A stretch of DNA of 64,000 nt from Echinococcus granulosus (GCF_000524195.1 NW_020170381.1:513650-577649); one strand, 5' to 3'. Shown: positions 1-16,024, counted from the first letter of the stretch. Notes: generated from the letters alone by a model not told the origin. Numbers and translations: made by a program.

Positions 1-414
1 TTTTAATGCCTTTTCATGCTTTAAAGCCTGATCCTTACGATGGACATCGCCTTTTAATTTTGTTTTTTGTCTAGTGTGGCACCTTTTTGTTGTTTTTTTA
101 ATATTTGTTTTTTGTATCAAATTACCTTTTTTAGTGGGAAGATCGTAATTTCTTGTCTGATAAAAAATACTTTTTGTTTGAAGCTTCTGATTCATCATGT
201 TCATTGTATATTTCCCCACCCAGTTAACAGTTTAGTGTGCGTGAGTACAGTCTTTTCGTTGCTTATTCTAGGGTCATATTCCATACTTTGTATTCCACTT
301 CAACAAGCTTTGCAATATTATTTGTCTGGGTTATTTGCTACCGTTATTTGATCGCTTCGTTGCATAAAGTACAGCTAGACATTATTTGCAGTAATTTGTG
401 CTATATTTTCACAG
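1..414. other. T-rich sequence upstream of the OCRE gene
   Basis: No gene is supported here. The stretch is T-rich on the + strand and its open frames look like by-products of low complexity. It ends in a pyrimidine-rich run and a cacag at 410-414, which could be a 3' splice acceptor eight bases before the start codon at 423. Confidence 0.5.
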
Positions 415-422
415 TATTCGCA

Positions 423-2435
423 ATGTCACTGAATCGCCGCCGACCGCCACCTCGGGAACCCAATGACGAGGAAAAGAATGTAATCGTGGCTGTGCGACAC
501 TGTGCTCGTGAATTGGATGATATGCTTCAGGGTGCGAGACGAAAGGCCCAGGTTGACGCGAAACTATTCGCAGCGAAGACCGCTCCCTCACTTTTTCGAG
601 CCGTGGAATTCTACACCGATATGTATGCGAAATTGAGGATGAAGTCTCGCATGGCTCTCACACGACTCTTCCAGCGATCTCGCGACCTTGATGAGATGGT
701 CGATGCTCAGGAGGCCATCGACGAAACAGAAGAGTGTTGGAAAGGCTTCCTGGTTAATCTTGACACTGATATGAAAAGTACTACTTCTCAGCGCCCATTG
801 TCCTCTTCCGTAAAAGGGGTTGGTGATTATATAGAGCTTCTGGATCCGCGTTTAATCGATTGCAGCAATTTTGAGGAGTGCAGCCTGCATCAAGCCCTTT
901 CCAGGTTTACAAGTTCGCTTTTAATATTTCATCCGGCTTATTTGCCAGATGTTGCTGTGCGGAGCAGATCTTCGGAAATCTCCAAGGTTGCGGTAGGCTA
1001 CATACTTTTAGTATCACGCTTATGCTATATGGTTCCATGCTTTTTGACCGATAGAGTGTCCCGTGAGTTAGTCTATTCTTACGTTGTTACATTGGTTTTG
1101 ATTGTTATTGTAGAATCCCGAATTAATGTAGAGTTCTCTTATTTTTTGCTCAGCTTATCTAGAATTTTATTTGTGTTTTGCTTTTGAAGCAGTACCTCTA
1201 TGTAACCTGTTTCACTAGTATTGCTCCTACGAAGAATGCTGTTTTTTAAACCATTTAGGCAGATTTTTATCAGTTGAACGTCGGTTTCGTTGTTATAACG
1301 TGGGGTCCTGAGTCTGCGGTGCGAGTGTGGAGCAAGCATTTGCTGAAGCATCTCAAGTGGCCTGTGCTGTGGGATCGTGACAATTTCTTCACTTCTTTCC
1401 TTTCTTTCAAACGAGGTTGTGCATCTGTGAGTTGAATGCGTTCATGCATTTTGTTCGTTATTTTCTTTCGTGTTGGATTCATGCTCTCCCCTTTAGCTAT
1501 GGGCTTCCCAAATGCTTGACTTTTGTGCTTACCAAAGTACCACCTACAAGCGCTCCGTTCAGCCTCTGCCAACCGACATTGATTGGAGCACCTGGAACTG
1601 GGTAGGTGGTGAAGTTGTGATCGCGTCCCCCGCCGTCAGCCGTATGCTTTACAAACGAGAGTTAGACGCGCGCTCACAGCATGCCTCCGAAGAGAAGTCA
1701 GACTTATCCTTTTTGCCAAAACTTCCTGATACGGGATCAAGTTCCCGGATTTGCTTCATTCATCGCGCTGATAACTTAGCTGATATGGCGCCTCCAGGTA
1801 GCATTTACCAGGCTTCCTTGGTCTGCTATGCAATTTCACAAAATAAGAGCGAATCTGAGGTGGTAGAGGAGATTCGCACTCACCGACGCCTGGCCACACC
1901 ACCGGAGTCGGGTCGGCTGCAGTACGAAGATGCGACGGGCCTTTACTACGATCCTGAGACGGAGTTACACTATGACTCGCGTACGGGCTACTTTTATGAT
2001 GCTGCACGGCGTACCTACTATTACTGGTCGGCGGAGTCGCACCGCTACGTCCCGGCAAATGAATTGGTTCGCGTACAGCAAGCGGAGGCTCATAGACTGC
2101 GACTGGAGGCAGCGCAACAAGCGGCACTCCGTGCAGTACGTGAGCAGGAAGCGGCGCGGGCTGCAGGCGCGCGAGTGGCCGCCCAACTGGCCGCGCTGCG
2201 TGCCGAGAAAGACGAGTACGCTAGCTATGCTTACGCTACTTGCCTTTTTGAACCTGCTGACGATCCCATCGCTGCTGTGCACTCCTCCTCCAGTGCTAAC
2301 ATCCAAGAGTCTCTACGTCTTCTCGGCGGTGGCACAGCAAGCAACAGCGTCTCTGTTGCTGCCACTGGGGCCCCATCGACAATCCACGATAACTCTCCCT
2401 ACCCGCCCGGCTGTCCTCCACCCCCTGGCGTCTGA
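423..2435 (+). CDS. OCRE-domain protein (three coding exons)
   Basis: The model is exon 423-992, exon 1274-1426 and exon 1497-2435, all joined in phase 0, giving 553 aa. The internal donors read GTAGGC at 993 and GTGAGT at 1427; the acceptors end at 1273 and 1496. The first half is helical and charged with no family I recognise. Residues about 383-430 form an aromatic OCRE repeat (motifs LYYDPET, YFYDAARRTYYYW, YVPANE), as in RBM5/RBM10 and AGGF1, where OCRE binds splicing proteins. It is followed by an Ala/Arg/Glu-rich predicted helix at about 432-481 and a proline-rich end. I see no RRM, zinc finger, G-patch or FHA domain, so it is not a standard RBM5/10 or AGGF1. A role in pre-mRNA splicing is inferred from OCRE alone. 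The start at 423 is the first ATG of the coding-looking segment. The joins to the second exon are the least certain part. Confidence 0.68.
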
Positions 2436-2975
2436 CCTTACGTTTACATATACACAGATTTGCGCCACCTCTCTGCTTTTCCGTGCATTTACATGGCAGC
2501 CTATGCAGCTCTATTTGTGATCATTAGTTTATACCCTTTTCGAAATGTCATTGTTTGAAGCATGAGAATGGACTTATCATTTGTGTGTAGTTAATCAGTG
2601 ACGCGTGACCCGTGAGCCTTCGAGAGGCCACACATCCATTTTCATTGCCTATGACCAGTTTCCTTTTGAACTGCTAATTAAAGAAGCTCCTCAACGTTGA
2701 GCATTAGTAAACACTGACGCGAAAAGGAAATCGCGCTTGGGGTCGCCGATCGGCCGAGCCATTCAAATGCACCTAACTCTCGGAGGCCTACGCTTCTACC
2801 TTTACTAGGCTCGCCTTCTATGATTCAGCAAATTTGATGCCGATGCGACGTTTGAATTTAAGGATAACTCCACATGGCCAATTGTCGACGAGTTTAACCG
2901 AAACAATACCAGCGCATAGCAAAATACACCAAGAGTGAAAAAGGTAGGTGAAATGGAGTGTACAGAGGGCTCGGC
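2436..2975. other. Convergent intergenic spacer
   Basis: This 540-base spacer separates the stop of the OCRE gene on the + strand from the stop of PRPF40 on the - strand, so it must carry both 3' ends. An ATTAAA-like hexamer occurs near 2677 on the + strand. No coding sequence is supported. Confidence 0.5.
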
Positions 2976-6119
<3,144 letters not shown>

Positions 6120-7971
6120 AACTACTTAAGAATGGCTAAATTGACACAAATCGTTCAGCCAACCATTGTGATTAGAGAGCAGAGAATTAATTACCCTCCA
6201 ATAAATGGGATGTTACGGTGAACCGCAAGTTCGGGGGTAAACATAACTTATTTAAAAAAATAATTCTTTCAAAGTTAATGAGCTTGGAGGCAAAGCAATG
6301 AATATTTTGACTTTAAGGGAGAACTGCAAAAAAACACATTTCCCCCAAACTCTCCAATACGGTCTTCTCAAAAGTACAGCAGAAAAATGTCTCAAAGAAA
6401 CAACAGTGGTGCGCAACTTTCGCCATTACACAGGGTTGTTATTTTTTCAGCACCGCAAACGCAGCTATGCCTGAATATCTAAACACTTCCACCACATGGG
6501 TATTCTCTGACGAATGCATATAAGGCTTCATCTACAACTTGTTCCTGTTACTCTTTCTGCTGCAAGGTGAAAGTCTTTATCGTTCAAACACTACTACTTA
6601 CGCTTCATACCGCCTCTCTGCGTTTATTTGACCGTAGCCGTTTCTCATTATTAAGAAATACTATCTGTCACCCTTTGCTTTCTTGTGTAATTTCAAAATT
6701 TTTGCCTATTGGCAACACTTTGTTACAGTTTGTCTAACTTGCCTTCCATTAATATTGAAATAACTAGTTTTTAAATTTTCTTCCTTGTAATGTATGTACA
6801 CTCATGCATAAAAAGCGTGTACACATGCGATATTAGAATTTCCGTAAGATGTCTAGGTCTGTTTTGCCAGAATGCCAGAATGCCATTGTGCTTTGAATTT
6901 AGTTGAATTCTTACATGGGTCAAGTTGCATTTTGGCATTATTTTTGTAGATTTGGGCAAAGAATATTTTGCGTTATTGCGACATTGCATCCTTTGGCATT
7001 TATCGTTCATTTCTATACTGATTTTTTTTGCAGAATATTATAACCCATGTTTTTGTTATCTGATTTACCGCCTCCGTTTCCAAGTCATATACTGGTATGT
7101 CAGTCAATGTTGGGCGCTTTTCAGTGCGGGGCAGTGTTTTATGGCGAAGACTTGGACCTATTCGATTAGGAAGTGTGCATTGTCAAAATATAAAGCAATT
7201 TGTTCCTCTTCTCCTTCATATCATACCCCTTATGAACTCACCAACTTACTCATCAAGTGAGACTTCGTAGTTGTCCTCTTTTAGTGACCCCCCTCCCCCC
7301 TCCCAAAAAAAAATATCGCCTTTCTCTGACTTTTAAATGTCGCTACAAACTTACCACCTCTCTGACACAAAAATTTTTGTATTTTATGTAGTCTCTGTTC
7401 ACTTCTCCTCGGGTCCCCTCACGCGAGTAGTATTTGCAGTCATTCCCTTATAGGGTTCCAAATATCGTCAATTCTTTTGCGCAGTTTACATCCGTTTTAT
7501 CACTTACGTCTTAAAATTACCAACTCATTCGGCTCATTCACTTGTGGATTGATTTCGCAGGGGAGTTGCATAATTCTGTGAATACTTTGCACCTTTTAGA
7601 ATTTGCAATGTTACAACAACAGTTAGCACTGATCGCTACTTCCCTCTCTCCAAATTATTTTTGCCTGCTGGAACTGAAAGGGGGTTATCCTTCAAGCGTA
7701 TCACTTCCATGTATGCTTTGCTAACCGGAGTTGAATTAATGGTCTTCAAACCCTTGAGGACCGTATAGTTAACTTGTCCTCACTTTGTTCCGATTATTGG
7801 TAGCTTAAAGCGAGTTGTGTTTATCAGTCATGAATTTTGTTACGTTTAATAGTTGTCGGTGTTCTGCTGACGCTGTTAAACTTATCGTCAAGTTTACGTA
7901 AAAGTCGATGTGTACACCCAATGTTTCTTGATTCACATATTAGTGTAATGTATCTCATTAACATTATTTAG
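6120..7971. other. Intergenic region between divergent genes
   Basis: This region lies between the 5' end of PRPF40 (-) and the first exon candidate of the next + strand gene, so promoters for both may sit here. It is AT-rich, with a homopolymer patch of C and A around 7288-7316. Open frames such as that at 6925-7260 have no coding character or good splice sites. No gene is supported. Confidence 0.45.
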
Positions 7972-10900
7972 GCGTTTACCGAAAGCGAAGAAATCCAAGT
8001 CCTCATTGCGGTATCTCAAACGGCGTTGCATCGATGTTAAGTTCTACTTTGTCGCGATGCGTCGTTATCGTGGCCAGAGAAGGGTCTCCTGCTCCCCTCG
8101 AAGATCGGTGCCATTGGCTAATGAGATCGGTGCTTCCATGGTAAGTGCCTTAACTTTTGTTAAGGTTCTGGTGAGTCTTATGAGCTTATTAGCGTAGTCT
8201 TATTCAAAATTTTTACGAAGAATCGGGTCTTGTGGGTCGCGGTTCATATTTGATTATTCCCTTTCAGGACTCTGCAAACAACCCACAATTCGAGGGTGTT
8301 CCGCATGTCGCTTACTCAATAGGTCTTTGTAAGTTACTTCAATTGCTGGTTTGTGATGCGAATTTACACGTATACTAGTTACAACGCTTGAGATCAGCAA
8401 TAAGTTGGGCGTTTTTTATTAACGGCACATTTAGTGAATTAAGAAACCTACGTACTTTCCGGCCACTACAGGTCCATATTTGCCCGGGATTAACGTACAG
8501 CATCGAACAACCCCACGCGAGTGGCATTGCATCAACGAATTCGCTGATTCCTTGTCCCGCATTATCTTGCGAGACCTTCACCTCCCTCCACCTTCAGCCG
8601 ACTTCAAGTCTGCGACCACAAAACTGTTACATAATAACCATATTCATAATTGTCAGCAACAGCTCATCGCACCCCAATCAACTCTCATGTAAGCCTTTGT
8701 TCTCCTCTTCTAACCGGTTTCGTGCCATCAAAATTACCAACTATCGTGCGTATTTCCCAAGCAAAATTACATTTTGTTAGTGGCGAGAAACACCTCGCAA
8801 AATGACTTCATCCACCATCTATTTGTAGTTAGTCTAGTGATTCCTATTACTCATTCTCCAATATTATTTGGTATTTTTGTGGCGTCGAAGATTATTCCTT
8901 TGCAATATGTAACTTCCTCAATTTGGGGTATGGTTTGTAGATTAGGATTTGGGCGGGCACTTTTGTTGGAGACTCACTGAGTAAATCAGGAACGCGGAAA
9001 GCGAATTGTTTGCCTGTTTCAACTTCGCATAACTATGCACAAAGTACTGTTATCAAGGTTTGTATAAAGTAGAACGCTTAAGTTTAGTTATTGGAATACG
9101 TTTTGAATGATTTGAGACTAGCGTCTTCACACTACCATGTACACTACAATTCATCTGACTTTCGAAACATGCCTTATGGCTATCATCGTTTCGTGATTTT
9201 AGGACTCGGGGCAAACGTTTGTTTTTTAAAGCGTGTAAAACATCATTTTTATCATGTCACATATGAAAGTCCAACGTAAATGCTGAAAATTTTACAGAAT
9301 ATCTCTCTGGAATGTTTTGAAACCATTTGAAAGGCGCGTTGGTAATAGGTTACATTTTGGAAATTCACTGCCGTGTTGATTAAAATATTTGATATGCGCC
9401 CTGTATTGATGCCCCACACTTCCGATATCTTGTTCTCAATGCTTACGTCAACTTAAATCACAATGTTGGTGTCCTAAGATGGATGTGTAGCACTCTATCG
9501 AGTGATAGAGTGAATCTGTGACCACAGTGGTTGTGAATTCCAGCAGTCAATCGGCTCTTGGCCATAACAGCATCGCCTCGCTGCTCGAGGCTACCGCCTC
9601 TCGCCTCGAGCAGGTCATAATGGGCGAGGCTCTTTGTTCCATCCTCCCACGACCTAAATCACCACCACCGCCGCTGTCTTCGCGCCCTTCTTCCCCACGG
9701 TACACGCTTGTCCGCTTTGCCGAGGATGTAACCTCCCAGGTCATGAAAAAGGTAAGTGCGTGATAGTATTCACACTTTCACGAATCATTGTAGTTTATTT
9801 GGCAAGGCAGCTGGTTTTATCTACTGCCGCCTTACTTCTACTGTAACTTTAGTGGTCGAACGGCCCTTTTGTCAAAGTTTTTAAGACCAGAAGGGATGAT
9901 GGCCTGGACTGCGAGATCAAAAACAGATTATTATCCCCCAATTTGCCATAGTGGATGCAAAGTGCATCGGGTTCTTTCCTTGAAGCGCCCTTTTATTTAT
10001 TGACTTTGGGTCGTTAGGCTTGCCAGTCTGCAAAGAGGCGCATGCGCGCCATTCAATGGGTTGCTGACTCGGTGCTGTGCTCCCCGGTAATCATGACATC
10101 TTCGGATTCTCATTCTGCATTGGCAAACGTCGCACCAACGCTTTTGGATGATGAGGAATCAGTACGCCTAGACACTTTTATTTTTATGACCACGTTTTTT
10201 CCCTTTTGTACAAAGTTATATTGGAATCAACAGCTGCGCTAACACCTTCAGACAACTCTTGGTTGTGGCGATCGTATGTAGAAAATGGGAATATGCTCTT
10301 GCTCAACATTTCACGTCACACCCATTCACGTAATATGTCTAACATATACTTTTTTTTCATTGAAAGCAAATGCGATCAATGTGGGTTACAGTATGTGTTC
10401 TGGGCGTTTCGCAGGTCGACTGACCTCTCGGCGCCTGTCAGAGGCGTTGAGAGGTCTGGCCCATCAGCCTTTTGTCCTAGGTTCCTTTATCAACCTCACT
10501 CCTAATGCACTTTGTAGACTTGCTTTAGCTCTCGCAGGTTTTGTAGAGGCCTCTTTGTTGTTAAAATAAGACTGTTTTTTGTCGGTAGTAGTATAGCTAG
10601 CAGATTCAGTTGTGCGACTGCTTGAAGAAGTATTATCAAAAGTCGATATGTAGTCAATAAGTACTTTCGATTCCTGTTGGCAAATTCTTTCTCTGTAATG
10701 TAGTTTCACACGAATTCGCTAAGCCTAGTTCTTATTCAGTTTTGTTTCAGGTATTTCACTTTTTTACTTTGGTGGCATTAGTGCTCCTTAACCATTCTAC
10801 TTATTCGTTTCACAGTAATGTTTCTTGTTTTTAGTTTCATCACCTATTTGGAAACGAGACGGAAATGGTCAACCTGCTTCAGTGAGCTATAAGAAGCGCT

Positions 10901-12143
10901 TGACCTCTTTCTTCTTTGTCCTCTACTCAAGCCATTTTTTTTTCTTATCATTCATCGGCAGTCAAACTCTATTTGTACAGGCCCACAATGTTCGTAACTT
11001 CTACCTTTCTGCGTCGCTTCATGAATAAATGTACTTAATACGTTAGGTAGTTTGTATTATGATGCAATGGTGCCGAAATACTTAAATCTCGTTGCGGTAT
11101 GGATGTGCATGCATAAATAGGTCCTTAAAGAGAAACATAATCATTCATGAGGCATATAACACATTTGGCACCATAGCGGGTTACCCGTTGGAATGCTTGT
11201 AGCGGCGGCATTAGTGTTTGATAATTTTATGTTTACAAGAGCATTGAATGCGGTTGTTATTGTGACTTAGCTATTACCGTTACAATGTTCTCCGAGTATC
11301 TGAAGGTTATTCTGTTATGGGGTTCCTCCTTGAGGGCCCCTCATTGCTTTACCAGAATAAGACTTGTCCATACCCTGACTCTCATTTCGGGTAACACACC
11401 TTGTTGGCTACGGAGTCGGTCACGTGTTGAAATGTGCCATCCTGACCCGAGTCGTATAGAGCTATTGGTTGTTGTACCAGTAGCTATTGGGAGAATGCAG
11501 TGTTGGCTCTCATTAATTGCAGCATTTATGTAGGACTCATCACATAACTGGGAGCTTCAAGCATGTTATATTCATTGACCTGATCTAAATATATTTCAAG
11601 TATAATCACAGTTGTTTAGATGAAGTAATCAGCTTATTTCAACAATTTCTGCACGTGCTTCACGTGTGTTAATGTCAGAACTACCTCTTGTTTAGGGAAT
11701 CTCTCATGCATAGTAAAGCGAATAACAGTTCGTAGTTAACTTGTTACTGTACAATGATTGCTATTGTCTATTTGGTGCCTCAGGAATTCATTTACTTGGC
11801 TGTGGTGTGTCAGCCTCACCCACTGCAACGCATGCTTACTTGGGCTGAGCGAGTAGTGCTACCACCAGGGGCATTAGTCATCCATCACCACACCATGTCC
11901 GACCGCCTAATCATCCGGTGGCCGATGCACGGCACCGTCTGCACCACCACCACCGCCCACACTGACCGGACGTCGGCTTGTGCTCTCAGGTGCGCGGGAG
12001 TAGCGATTAGGCGGGGAACTGCGCTAACCCCGAGGCTACACCCTCATCCTTCTCATCCTAAGTGCCCTCAAGGGCAATTTAATTTCCCTATCACGTGGAG
12101 TTCCCTAAACGTAAAAACGGACCCTCCCACTAGGAGTTACTAA
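7972..12143 (+). CDS. Predicted multi-exon gene of unknown function
   Basis: I do not recognise this gene. Exon candidates chain in compatible phase: 7972-8140, 8268-8328, 8472-8688, 9544-9751, 10018-10161, 10252-10273 (22-nt microexon), 10415-10537, 10835-10881, then 11784 or 11814 to a stop at 12143. Several donors are strong (GTAAGT at 8141, 8329 and 9752; GTATGT at 10274; GTGAGC at 10882). The 5' end is not found, because the first exon is entered in phase 2. The product has amphipathic helices such as EFADSLSRIILRDL, SIASLLEATASRLEQ and VRFAEDVTSQVMKK, separated by proline/serine linkers. These resemble PKA regulatory-subunit binding helices of AKAPs, but that is a weak inference. The exon at 9544-9751 is the most convincing; the last exon is the least, since its GC-rich part also reads plausibly in another frame and on the other strand. 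Confidence 0.42.
9491..9512. repeat. Perfect short inverted repeat (hairpin)
   Basis: Arms cactctatc (9491-9499) and gatagagtg (9504-9512) are exact reverse complements around the loop gagt. The hairpin lies in the intron 31 bases before the exon that starts at 9544, so it could affect acceptor choice; that effect is speculation. Confidence 0.7.
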
Positions 12144-14862
12144 TGCTGCTTAACTACGATTAGACACAACAGAACCATTCCTTTAGATAACCGCTATCCA
12201 CCCCTTAAAGGCTCCAATGCGGTCTTGCAGTTACATCAGGAATTATGTGTTATATTTTGCTAATATTTTATGGGACTCTAATTATTTCTTTAGCATAATT
12301 TGCATCGCCATTTGATTTACCCATGTTGCTATTGATGCCACCGTCTTGTACGCGGCAGACAGAATCTTTTCAGATATCTATAAGCCTGTGTCTTCATCAC
12401 TTAACGTAAACAAAGTGGTTTTCAATTTGAGTTTTCTAAAGGAGAAGTTTGTTTTTTTTGTTTTTGAAAACGCTAACTGTACCTACTTTATTCCACCCAG
12501 TGGTAAGGTAATTTATGGGATCGCATCAAATCTCATTCAATCTACTTCAAGTGCTGCAGCAAAGGTGTGAAATAGTTTCAATGTCTTCAATCTGGATACA
12601 CCACAAAAGCTACACGTGGCAACAGGAAAACAGGTGGTCATTATTGCTTTCCGTTGAGTCCCTGTGGGATTATCGTAAAACGTACCCCGAATTGGCATAA
12701 CGAATAGGAATTTTATTTGCGGGACATTTTGTCTTCACGAGGGGTGGAGTGGTCCATCACTAAGATAATTGAATTTGGTCATTATTGCCTGTGAATTAGG
12801 TAGAGAGTTTGTTATTCTTGTAGAATGCTTCAAGAGAGGTGTTCTCTACCCCCCAGCGTGAATAAATCCCACCTGTGATAAGTGGATAAATTCAATTATT
12901 CGAATCGCTTTCCGCCAAGCAGTGCTCCCTGATGCCGTGATTTAGTGCTGGAGGGTAGCGAAAACACAGCTAAAATAAACTGGTAAACACTCGTGAACTA
13001 GCCTTCAAAGCTTTCCCATTGATGTTCCGAATTCAAGTATTACTATGGTTTAATTACTTGATATAAGCACTATGTTCGGGAAAACAGAGAATTTTGCCAA
13101 AAATCAAGTGTTACAAAGCGATGCACACAAACTTCTGTTGGTAAAGCTGGGTTCGATTTAGAGGCCATGCTAATGGCGAGCTTGCTGAATTCGCTTATGG
13201 ACGCGACTAGGAGCTAAAAATATTTTGGCCCTACTTGGCGTCACGACTCGCAAATGTGCCGAATTACGTTGTGTTAGATCAATGCAATTCATTTCAAACC
13301 AAGAAAGTGTTAAACGCAGATTTTTTACGGATTTTAGGCACTACAGTTGGAGTTCTTGAGTAAAACTAGGACTAAGGTGATTTTATTTAATCCTGACCCA
13401 CCCTAAAGCAAACTGTTTCATGAATATAATCAGGTGGCTCTGAATACATTACTAGAAACGTATTTCGTAAAAACGACTAAGGGACAGAAATTTTCAGAGC
13501 AATTTTTTTAACATTTGCTAAAAGCGAATTTCAAATCAAATAGTTTTGTACAATACATTTCTGCTGAAAAGCATTTTTCTCAAAGTCACTCACTCCATTT
13601 CGCTATTTTTTCCTAAAATGAATGTTGTGGAAGCGACTTCGTTTACGAATTGGCACTTTTCTAAACAAGTTAATTAATGCGATCAAAAATAAACCCAAAA
13701 GCTCCACTGAGTGTTTTTGCGGTCTAAATTTGCGATAAAAAATTTTGTTTATTACCTTACAAAGTAGTGGCTAACTTGATACCCTACGGTGGTAAACCGT
13801 AGAGGAACAATTCGTTTCAAATTCGAAATCGATTTAAATGTGACAGAAGTGGTTTGGAGAAATTCGCCTTATGCACCAATAGAATGACATTTCATTCTAG
13901 CGCACAGAACTCTTTACTGCTTCGCTAAGTTTATGCAACCACCTTATTGCAAGTGAATTCTAGTATTTTTGATAAGGCGCTAACCCACCTCAATGTAGCA
14001 CCCTTTATGCTCTCTAGAAAGGTAGTTTTACCATTGAAAGTGGCAACTGACCAATAGGAACACAAAAAGAAAGTCTCCCCACCATGTCCTCTTTTTACCC
14101 CTGTCCCTTTCTTTTGTCCATTGGACGGCTCTCGAGCAGAGCGATATCCGCTTTTCTTACTATTGGCTCGCTCAAGTTGCCGTGATGGTGTGACCGATAC
14201 CACCTCGTCACTCTGATGAGACTCACTTATTTGGCTTTCCTTCTCAACACCGGCAACAACGGATAAAGTCATGTTTTGGTACGTTTGAATGCTCGTTAAA
14301 TCATATTATTAAGACTGATTATTTCCCCTATGTTCTTAATATCACTACTGCTGGTCCGATTGTGCATAGATTTAGACTCTGCATTTAGTGGCATATGCGT
14401 GCTTTCACCATACTTTATGCTTTCTGATCAATCCTAATCATCTAAGACGCATTAATTTTATGCAGAACCTTCATATTCGATTCCATCTGCGAACTCTCGG
14501 TAGTATCAAAGAGTTGTATGGCCTTTCTCACAGCATTCGCCTAAAAATCTAAGCCTACATTTTATTACACTTTTTAAGTTTTGATTTTGAACGTAGCCTG
14601 AAGCTGTTGAGACACCTTTTTGAACTTAAAGGCGCATGTTGATTTTGAGATATCTACTCCTTTCTTCTTTACTACATGATGTTCGTAAGTTTCCACCGCC
14701 GTTTACCAAGTGATTGCTACACCGAATCGGTCCAAAGAATGCTTGTTTACCTATCTGCCGAAACTGCGTAAACAAATCAAACCATCTACGCGGTCGCCTG
14801 ATTGTTATCCCCGCATCCATTAATATTTGCGCCCTCCAATACGTGTAAATCCGTGCACCCAC

Positions 14863-14971
14863 CTGTTTGACTTGCAATGGTGTTCTATTGCCATTAGGCA
14901 AAGCTACAAGTTCTGATCCGAAGGTAGGGAATGCCAATGGACACAAGGGCGTTGGTGGTACCACCAATGTA
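14863..14971 (-). CDS. Orphan exon candidate
   Basis: Read on the - strand, an excellent acceptor (pyrimidine-rich, ending TTTTCAG) precedes 14971 and a CAG|GTGGGT donor follows 14863. The 109-nt interval is open only when entered in phase 2, and it encodes a proline-containing segment including the piece FGSELVALPNGNRTPLQ. No family is recognised and no partner exon can be joined with confidence. A Ser/Lys/Glu-rich frame on the same strand at about 14272-14103 is a possible neighbour, but it lacks a clear acceptor. Confidence 0.3.
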
Positions 14972-15890
14972 CTGAAAAGGCATTAGAGGACAAAGCGCTG
15001 TAGTGAATTGGGCCTCTAAGTTGGTACTAAAACGGTTTGGGCAGGCGAACAGGTCATCTTCTCGTGGTAACATAAATCAAAAATTCATCTCTGTTATCTT
15101 CTCTTCTGCTCTATTCTCCTGTTCTCTCGGCGTTTCTTTGCCCCCTCACGCTCATCAGTTTGAATCGTTTTAAAGACCTTTAGTGCATGCGTCAAAAAAC
15201 GCTGATCAAAAGGTATGCTATGATCAAACACAATCCTTATATTGTGTTAGGCTTACAGAAAGGGCTGTCATCTTTATGATCTATGGAAACCACCTTTTAA
15301 ACACCGTCGAGGGTGGCGTTGTCGAAATTATTTCAATGCACCAAAGCATTGACTTTCTACTTAACGTCAAGCAGTAGATGGACCGACTATCGGGAAAAGT
15401 GGTTGCACGGATTTCTACAAAAAAATAGTTACTGGTTTTGGTAAAAGTAGTTATTTTTAAGTTTTTTCAAAGGGGCCTTAACCCAAATCGTATTTTATAC
15501 ATTATCAGAAACAGTCTAAGTGAGTTTAACTTATTTTATTAGAAGAAGTGCTCTACATATAATCTATACGACAGAATAGACCTAACTAACTGGCATTAGC
15601 CAAAGTTGAAACCGGCAGCACTAATCAAGAACATTTTCCACGATTGCATCTTACTCACTATTAAAATATTCATTATCTAATTTAAACCGATGTTTAAAAT
15701 GTTTCCTTATTATTTATTCCACGTGAGCACTCATTGCCTTTGAACCATGATTTGAAGGTATGGAAGAAGAAATAAGGTGATCAGAGCTCCTCCGATTTCT
15801 TTTAAAGCTGTCAATCCACATAGTAGGGCATTCAAAAGCCTTTCAAGGCCTAATTACTTCAAAGGATGTGAGAAGGGGGTGCTGAGTACA

Positions 15891-15990
15891 TGGAGAAGAC
15901 TAGGCGGGACCTTGGACACACCGCTGCACGTACCCTTGAACTAGAAACTCCCATTGAGGAGGTACCGGAGGGAACTGGTGGTACCATGTG
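15891..15990 (+). CDS. Orphan first-exon candidate
   Basis: An ATG at 15891 opens a charged, coding-looking frame (MEKTRRDLGHTAARTLELET) that could end at a GTACCG donor at 15961 or run on to about 15990. After that it enters a TG/CA-rich low-complexity run. There is no recognised family and no downstream exon. The opposite strand is also open here. Low confidence. Confidence 0.2.
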
Positions 15991-16024
15991 TGTGCGCACG
16001 TGCACATGTATGTGCGTGTGCGAA
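15980..16024. repeat. TG/CA-rich low-complexity tract
   Basis: An imperfect alternating purine-pyrimidine run (gtgtgtgcgcacgtgcac and similar) lies here. It is simple sequence that creates chance open frames on both strands. Confidence 0.6.

Noticed and set aside
13140..13165. GGTTCGA-like box suggesting a tRNA gene
   Set aside because: No A box, acceptor stem or cloverleaf pairing could be found around it or around similar motifs elsewhere.
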